DNA of 64,000 nucleotides from Anaerolineae bacterium (GTDB lineage: Bacteria; Chloroflexota; Anaerolineae; Aggregatilineales; Phototrophicaceae). Shown in pieces: positions 58,975 through 64,000 of the stretch. The position numbers and the translations under genes were made by a program. The notes beneath the pieces were generated by a model, which worked only from the letters and a program-made list of their open reading frames with translations, was not told the origin of the DNA and did not search any database. The stretch spans positions 124,001-188,000 of the forward strand of contig JAJEBK010000009.1 of NCBI GenBank assembly GCA_022823945.1, in the 5' to 3' direction. The first letter of the stretch is position 1, and each line of letters starts with the position of its first letter.

Positions 58975-58998
58975 TTGTCATATTGTAGACAATTTACA
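58975..58998. promoter_or_regulatory. predicted GntR/FCD operator (site 3)
   Basis: TTGTCATATTGTAGACAATTTACA; its 12-bp core ATTGTAGACAAT (58982-58993) is the exact reverse complement of site 1 core ATTGTCTACAAT (41320-41331); just upstream of the oppD-like start. Confidence 0.65.
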
Positions 58999-59064
58999 AA
59001 GTTGCGTCAAGCAAAGAAAATTTAGTCTTTAGTAAAGGGACCGTAGAACACAAAGAGCCTTATT

Positions 59065-59094
59065 CAGTGGGCGAGTCACCGCCTCGCCCCTACA
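59065..59094. repeat. REP-like hairpin, second copy of CAGTGGGCGAG-N7-CTCGCCCCTACA
   Basis: GGGCGAG (59069-59075), 7-nt loop, CTCGCCC (59083-59089). Confidence 0.75.
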
Positions 59095-59257
59095 CCAGCC
59101 TACAGCTCTGTGTCTCAGTGCCTTTATGGCAAAGAATCGTCGTGGACTTTGTGTCTTTGTGATTGGTTTGTTGCAAGACTTGCTTCTGAGGCGAATCTGC
59201 GAGAACGATTGCCAAACAAAAAGCGCCGGCATCAGCCAGCGCCTGCGAAATGCGAGG

Positions 59258-59330
59258 TGGGCGATGTAAGACTCGAACTTACAACCTTCCAGGTGTAAAC
59301 CGGATACTCTGCCAATTGAGCTAATCGCCC
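59258..59330 (-). tRNA. tRNA-Val (anticodon TAC)
   Basis: Minus strand GGGCGATTAGCTCAATTGGCAGAGTATCCGGTTTACACCTGGAAGGTTGTAAGTTCGAGTCTTACATCGCCCA; acceptor GGGCGAT/ATCGCCC, anticodon loop TTTACAC. Confidence 0.93.
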
Positions 59331-59384
59331 ACTGCGCATCCAAGTGTAGCGTATGGCAGTCGCGCGCGTCAAGACGAAGATCGT

Positions 59385-59939
59385 CTACATGCGCGGCGGC
59401 GTCACGCCAGTTTGTCCCTGATACTTGCCTTTCTTGTCGGCATAGGATTGTTCGCAGACTTCGTCGGCTTCGAAGAAGAGCACCTGCGCCAAACCTTCGT
59501 TGGCATATACCTTGGCCGGCAGGGGCGTGGTATTGCTGATTTCCAGCGTGACAAATCCTTCCCATTCCGGCTCAAAGGGCGTCACATTGACGATCAAGCC
59601 GCAGCGGGCATAAGTCGATTTGCCCAGGCAGATCGTCAAAACCTTGCGCGGGATGCGGAAGTATTCCACCGAGCGCGCCAGCACGAAAGAATTTGGGGGG
59701 ATGATGCAGACATCGCCACGGAAGTCTACAAAAGAAGCTGTGTCGAAGTGCTTGGGATCGACCACCGCCGAACGCACATTGGTGAAGATCTTGAATTCGT
59801 CCGAGACGCGCATGTCATACCCATACGAAGAAACGCCATAGCTTATCGCGCCGTCGCGCACCTGGGCATCGACAAAGGGCTCGATCATGCGGTGGCGGCG
59901 CACCATGTCTTTGATCCAGTGGTCAGGTTTTAATCCCAC
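59385..59939 (-). CDS. dcd: dCTP deaminase
   Basis: [96 protein letters not shown]. Confidence 0.97.
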   Translation of the reverse strand: MGLKPDHWIKDMVRRHRMIEPFVDAQVRDGAISYGVSSYGYDMRVSDEFKIFTNVRSAVVDPKHFDTASFVDFRGDVCIIPPNSFVLARSVEYFRIPRKVLTICLGKSTYARCGLIVNVTPFEPEWEGFVTLEISNTTPLPAKVYANEGLAQVLFFEADEVCEQSYADKKGKYQGQTGVTPPRM

Positions 59940-59948
59940 AGCACAACC

Positions 59949-61673
59949 TCACATTCGTTCTGGCGCGCTCATGCCCATAAGTTCCAATAAATAACGGAAG
60001 ATGCTTTTGCAGGCACGGTAGAAGCGCAAACGGGCTTTGGCAGTCTCGGCGGGCACTTCGCTGTGCAGCACGCGCACCTCATCATAAATCGGGTGAAAGA
60101 CGCCAGCCAGTTCGTGCGCAAAGAAGGCGATCTTTTGCGGCTCGTACTGCGTTACCGCCTGCTCAATGACATTGCCAAGTTCCAGCGCCTTGCGGACAAA
60201 ACGCAGTTCGCTTTCGGTCAACAAGGTCAAGTCGGCGTCATCGTCATCAAAGCCGCGGCCGGCCGCCTCGCGAAAGATTCCTGCACAGCGCACATAGGCG
60301 TTTTGAATGTAGTAAACCGGATTTTCATTGCTCTGTTTGACAACCTGGTCGACATCAAAGTCCAACTGCGAATTGGGGCTGCGCGCCAGCATATGATAAC
60401 GCACGGCATCGGCGCTGGTCATGGCGACCAGGTCATCCAGCGTGTCGAAGTCGCCGGCGCGTTTGGATTGCTTGACCGCTTCAAAGTCGCCCAGCCTCTT
60501 GTTCCAGCGGACGGCGCGCACCATCTGCAGGAAGATGACATCTATAGGCGCGGGGTCCATTCCCAGCGCGCGGATGCCATGCCGGACGACTTGCGCCTGC
60601 GAGAAGTGATCTGTGCCCAGCACATTGACGGCGATATCAAAGCCGCGCTCCAGCTTGTCGCGGTGGTAAGCGATATCGGGCAGGGTATAGGTAGGCACGC
60701 CATCGCTCTTGACCATGACGCGGTCTTTTTCGTCGCCGAATTTGCTGCTGCGGAACCAGGTGGCTGGCTCATAACCTTTTGCGGTGACATCGGCGATCTC
60801 GTCTGCGTCCGCGCCTTCCCAATGCGTCGCCTGGTAGATATGTCCGTTCTCACGCATGGCTTCCAGCACAGACCAGATTTGCCCGGATTCGAAGAGCGAG
60901 GTTTCGTTGAAGAAGGCATCGTGCTGGATGTTGATAGCGGCCAGCGAGCGCTTGATCCAGGCAAACATGACGCGCTCGGCTTCGTCGCGGAAGCGCTGCC
61001 AGCCAGCGTTGCGCAGGGACTCGCCGTGTTTCTCCGCCAGGTCGCGCGCGACATCGACCAGGTATTCGCCCTGATAATGATCGTCGGGCAGGGGCACGTC
61101 TTCGCCCAGTTGCTGCAGGTAACGCAGCTGCAAGCTCTTGCCGAGGATGATCATCTGGTTGCCGGCGTTGTTGTAATAATATTCGCGCTGCACGGCATAG
61201 CCGGCCGCTTCCAGCAGGCGCGCCAAGGCATCGCCGACGACGGCATTGCGCGTGTGTCCGATCGTGATGGGACCGCTGGGGTTGGCGCTGACGAACTCGA
61301 CTTGCGCGCGCTTGCCCACGCCGATATCCAGTTGAAAGAAATCTTGACAACCGGTCAGCATGGCATCAATCTGTTTGCGCAAGTAGTCATCGGCGATTGT
61401 GCAATTGATGAAGCCGGGCGGCGCAATTTCAATCTTGCCAGCGAAATCCAACGTTGGCAGGCGGTCGACGATGAGCCGGGCGATATCCAGCGGACTCTTG
61501 CGAGCCAGCCGCGCCAAGCCCATGGCCGGATATGCCCAGTCGCCTTGGCCGGCGCGTTTGGGCGGGCTGACAGGGATGCGCGGAATCTCGAATTGCGGCA
61601 GATCGCCAGCCTTCTGCGCGGACAGCAACGCGCTTTCGATGGCGGCTTCCAGCCTTCTGTTCAGTTGTTCCAA
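59949..61673 (-). CDS. argS: arginyl-tRNA synthetase; likely TTG start at 61673
   Basis: VEFVSANPSGPITIGHTRNAVVGDALARLLEAAGYAVQREYYYNNAGNQM, DIAYHRDKLERGFDIAVNVLGTDHFSQ; upstream part of the ORF to 61808 looks non-coding and contains repeats. Confidence 0.94.
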   Translation of the reverse strand: MEQLNRRLEAAIESALLSAQKAGDLPQFEIPRIPVSPPKRAGQGDWAYPAMGLARLARKSPLDIARLIVDRLPTLDFAGKIEIAPPGFINCTIADDYLRKQIDAMLTGCQDFFQLDIGVGKRAQVEFVSANPSGPITIGHTRNAVVGDALARLLEAAGYAVQREYYYNNAGNQMIILGKSLQLRYLQQLGEDVPLPDDHYQGEYLVDVARDLAEKHGESLRNAGWQRFRDEAERVMFAWIKRSLAAINIQHDAFFNETSLFESGQIWSVLEAMRENGHIYQATHWEGADADEIADVTAKGYEPATWFRSSKFGDEKDRVMVKSDGVPTYTLPDIAYHRDKLERGFDIAVNVLGTDHFSQAQVVRHGIRALGMDPAPIDVIFLQMVRAVRWNKRLGDFEAVKQSKRAGDFDTLDDLVAMTSADAVRYHMLARSPNSQLDFDVDQVVKQSNENPVYYIQNAYVRCAGIFREAAGRGFDDDDADLTLLTESELRFVRKALELGNVIEQAVTQYEPQKIAFFAHELAGVFHPIYDEVRVLHSEVPAETAKARLRFYRACKSIFRYLLELMGMSAPERM

Positions 61674-61810
61674 TGTGGAATTCTCTTTTGCAGACGGGCA
61701 ATGCGCACAGTCTAGCAAAGGCGCTCGGATGCTTGTAGGGGCTACTTGCCAGTGCCATTGCGACAACATGAAGCCTCGCGTTGCAATCGCGAGAACCCGC
61801 ACGCACATTC

Positions 61811-61845
61811 CTTCCCCCTGACCTGTCGGGGGGATTGAGGGGGGT
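61811..61845 (-). repeat. third copy of the C-rich/G-rich element (inverted)
   Basis: Reverse complement ACCCCCCTCAATCCCCCCGACAGGTCAGGGGGAAG matches 32/35 positions of the copy at 32906. Confidence 0.8.
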
Positions 61846-61849
61846 GTTC

Positions 61850-62530
61850 TTACATCGGCTTGCGCGCCCAGACCTGGCTGTAGTCTTCCTGCCAGATGGC
61901 GAAGTGGATATCGCGCAGGCCCAGCGCTGTCAAGACTTCGCGCATTTTCGATTCCTTCCAGGTGCGATCGGGCATCCAGCGCGTGTCGATGCGAATGGTG
62001 GTCAGCAGGATGCCGCCCCTTTTCAAAACGCGCGCCATCTCTGCCAGCGCGACAGCCTGGTCGGGCATGAATTCCAACGCTTCCAGGCAGGTTACGACAT
62101 CAAAATGCTCAGCGGGGAAAGGCAACTGCGACGCGTCACCCCGCAGCAGGGTGATAAAGCTGTCGAATCCCTGTGCTATCCGTTTTGCTCGCGCCACAGA
62201 CAACATGCGCCTGCTGGCATCCATGCCCACGACATGCCCGTGGAAGCCGGCGCTGCTCGCCATCAGCAGGGGAACGCGGCCTGTGCCGGTCGCGACATCG
62301 AGGATGAGTGGATCGGTCTTAGGCGCGATGGCAGCCGTCAAAGCCTGCGAAACCAGCACATGATCGGCGTATTCGTCGAATTGCTTGATGCGGTCGTAGC
62401 GATGCGCCACCAGATCGTATAGCGCAATCACAACCCGCCGACCCAAATAGACGCCCTCGGTTTCGATCAGCAGCCACCAGATCAAGAAGCAAACGATTCC
62501 CAGCCCGAGCGCCAATGCGAGCAAAGTCAT
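61850..62530 (-). CDS. class I SAM-dependent methyltransferase (UbiE-like)
   Basis: ILDVATGTGRVPLLMASSAGFHGHVVGMDASRRML, FDVVTCLEALEFM, ALAEMARVLKRGGILLTT. Confidence 0.9.
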   Translation of the reverse strand: MTLLALALGLGIVCFLIWWLLIETEGVYLGRRVVIALYDLVAHRYDRIKQFDEYADHVLVSQALTAAIAPKTDPLILDVATGTGRVPLLMASSAGFHGHVVGMDASRRMLSVARAKRIAQGFDSFITLLRGDASQLPFPAEHFDVVTCLEALEFMPDQAVALAEMARVLKRGGILLTTIRIDTRWMPDRTWKESKMREVLTALGLRDIHFAIWQEDYSQVWARKPM

Positions 62531-64000
62531 GTTGTGGCGAGCAGGTCGGACTCGCGAAATTGCATCGCATAGAGCCGGGCGTACAATCCCCGCGCCGCCA
62601 TCAGATCATCATGCGTGCCCAGCTCGATGATGCGCCCCTCGTCCAGCACGGCGATGCGATTTGCCACGCGCACGGTGCTGAGGCGATGGGCGATGATCAG
62701 GGTGGTGCGGTTGCGCATCAGCCGCCCCAGCGCCTCTTGCACCAGTTGCTCGCTTTCGCTATCCAGGCTGGAGGTCGCTTCGTCCAGCAGCAGGATGGCC
62801 GGGTCTTTTAGCAAGGCGCGCGCAATGGCGACTCGCTGACGTTGCCCGCCACTCAGCTTGATGCCGCGCTCGCCGACCACGGTGTCATAGCCCTTGGGCA
62901 ATTGACTGATGAAGTCGTGGGCGTTGGCTGATCGGGCTGCGGCGATCAGCTCTGTTTCGCTGGCCTCCAGCTTGCCATAGAGGATGTTTTCGCGGATGCT
63001 GCCGCCGAAGAGCAGCGTCTCTTGCGGGACAATGCCGATTTGTTCGCGCAGGCTGGCTTGGGTCACATCACGGATGTCGCTGCCGTCCACAAAGATCGCG
63101 CCAGAATCGGGATCATAAAAGCGCGGAATCAGGTTGAACAATGTGCTTTTGCCCGCGCCGCTGGGTCCAACCAGGGCGATGACCTCCCCGGCGGCGATCT
63201 CCAGATTGATATCGCACAGCACAATTTGTTCTGCTTCATAAGCAAAGCTGAGGCTGCGCAGCGCAATCGTGCCTTGCACCGGCTTCAGCTTCCGCGCATT
63301 GGGCGCATCTTGTACATCCGGCTGCGTATCCAGGATCTCAAAGACGCGCTTGGTCGCCCCCAACGCTTCTTGCAATTGCGAATAAACGCCGATGACACCC
63401 GCAAAGCTGCCCGCCACCGTCAAGCCATAAATCAAAAAGGCGATCAGCTCGCCCGCCGTCAGCCGCCCGTCCAGGACCTCGCGACCGCCAAACCACAAAA
63501 TCAGCGCCAAGCCCGAGAAAGCGATAAAGGCGATGATGGGACCAAAGACCGAGCGCACAGTCAACAGCTTGACCGCCGCTCGAAAAGCTACTTCTATCGC
63601 GCTGTTAAAGCGGTTGATTTCGTATTGTTCGCGCACGAAGCTCTTGACTTCGCGGATATTTTGGAAGACTTCTTCCGCCACGACAGTCGCGCCGGCGAGC
63701 TCGTCCTGGACGCGCGTGCTGGTGCGCTGGATGGCTCTGCCCAGCACCGTGCCCACCACGACCACCAGCGGCATCAATACGATGATGAACAGTGTGAGCC
63801 GCCAATTCAGCCAAAACATGACTGCCACCGCGCCGACGAGCGTGAGCGCCTGTTGCAGCACGGTGGCGATGTTGCCGGTGAGCACCGTGCGCACCACAGT
63901 CACATCGGACGACAAGCGGCTGATCAGCTCGCCCACGCGCCGGTCGGCATAATAGCGCAGCGACAGAGTCTGCAAATGCGCATATAGCTGGCAGCGCAAA
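62527..64000 (-). CDS. ABC exporter half-transporter (N-terminus beyond right edge)
   Basis: GPSGAGKSTLFNLIPRFYDPDSGAI, LSGGQRQRVAIARALLKDPAILLLDEATSSLDSESE; no plausible N-terminus inside the window. Confidence 0.92.
   Translation of the reverse strand, partial: LRCQLYAHLQTLSLRYYADRRVGELISRLSSDVTVVRTVLTGNIATVLQQALTLVGAVAVMFWLNWRLTLFIIVLMPLVVVVGTVLGRAIQRTSTRVQDELAGATVVAEEVFQNIREVKSFVREQYEINRFNSAIEVAFRAAVKLLTVRSVFGPIIAFIAFSGLALILWFGGREVLDGRLTAGELIAFLIYGLTVAGSFAGVIGVYSQLQEALGATKRVFEILDTQPDVQDAPNARKLKPVQGTIALRSLSFAYEAEQIVLCDINLEIAAGEVIALVGPSGAGKSTLFNLIPRFYDPDSGAIFVDGSDIRDVTQASLREQIGIVPQETLLFGGSIRENILYGKLEASETELIAAARSANAHDFISQLPKGYDTVVGERGIKLSGGQRQRVAIARALLKDPAILLLDEATSSLDSESEQLVQEALGRLMRNRTTLIIAHRLSTVRVANRIAVLDEGRIIELGTHDDLMAARGLYARLYAMQFRESDLLATT

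Noticed and set aside
60063-61715. 550-aa plus-strand ORF
   Set aside because: Antisense to argS; mirror of a conserved coding sequence.
61674-61808. N-terminal 45-aa extension of argS ORF
   Set aside because: Contains a hairpin and repeat module and lacks ArgRS-like sequence; the TTG at 61673 is the better start.

Overview
64 kb of a high-GC bacterial chromosome. Gene content (Agl23/TIGR03663-like and DUF2298/Chlor_Arch_YYY membrane proteins, Opp-type sugar transport) suggests Chloroflexota, probably Anaerolineae-like; this assignment is inference. Three blocks: (1) ~0-19.5 kb, a co-directional minus-strand operon of giant membrane glycosyltransferase-like proteins (Agl23-like with C-terminal NHL-like repeats, GT39-like, two DUF2298 modules of which one is fused to a GT39-like half, GT4) with an embedded ECF sigma/anti-sigma pair. 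(2) ~19.9-36.2 kb and 59.2-64 kb, mostly housekeeping: tRNA-Gly, rplY, gyrA, birA, HIT, heterodimeric ABC exporter, tRNA-Val, dcd, argS, methyltransferase, ABC exporter. (3) ~37.2-59.0 kb, a carbohydrate-utilisation island: five GH117-like domains in four proteins, a Cys-type sulfatase, GMC oxidoreductase, SDR, Zn-dependent dehydrogenase, enolase-superfamily enzyme, a split Opp-type ABC importer, a GH-like TIM-barrel candidate and a GntR/FCD regulator. Its three intergenic promoter regions each carry a related TTGTC/GACAA palindrome, which I read as the GntR operator. Intergenic DNA also carries several short palindromic repeat families. No rRNA, CRISPR array, transposase or prophage was recognised.
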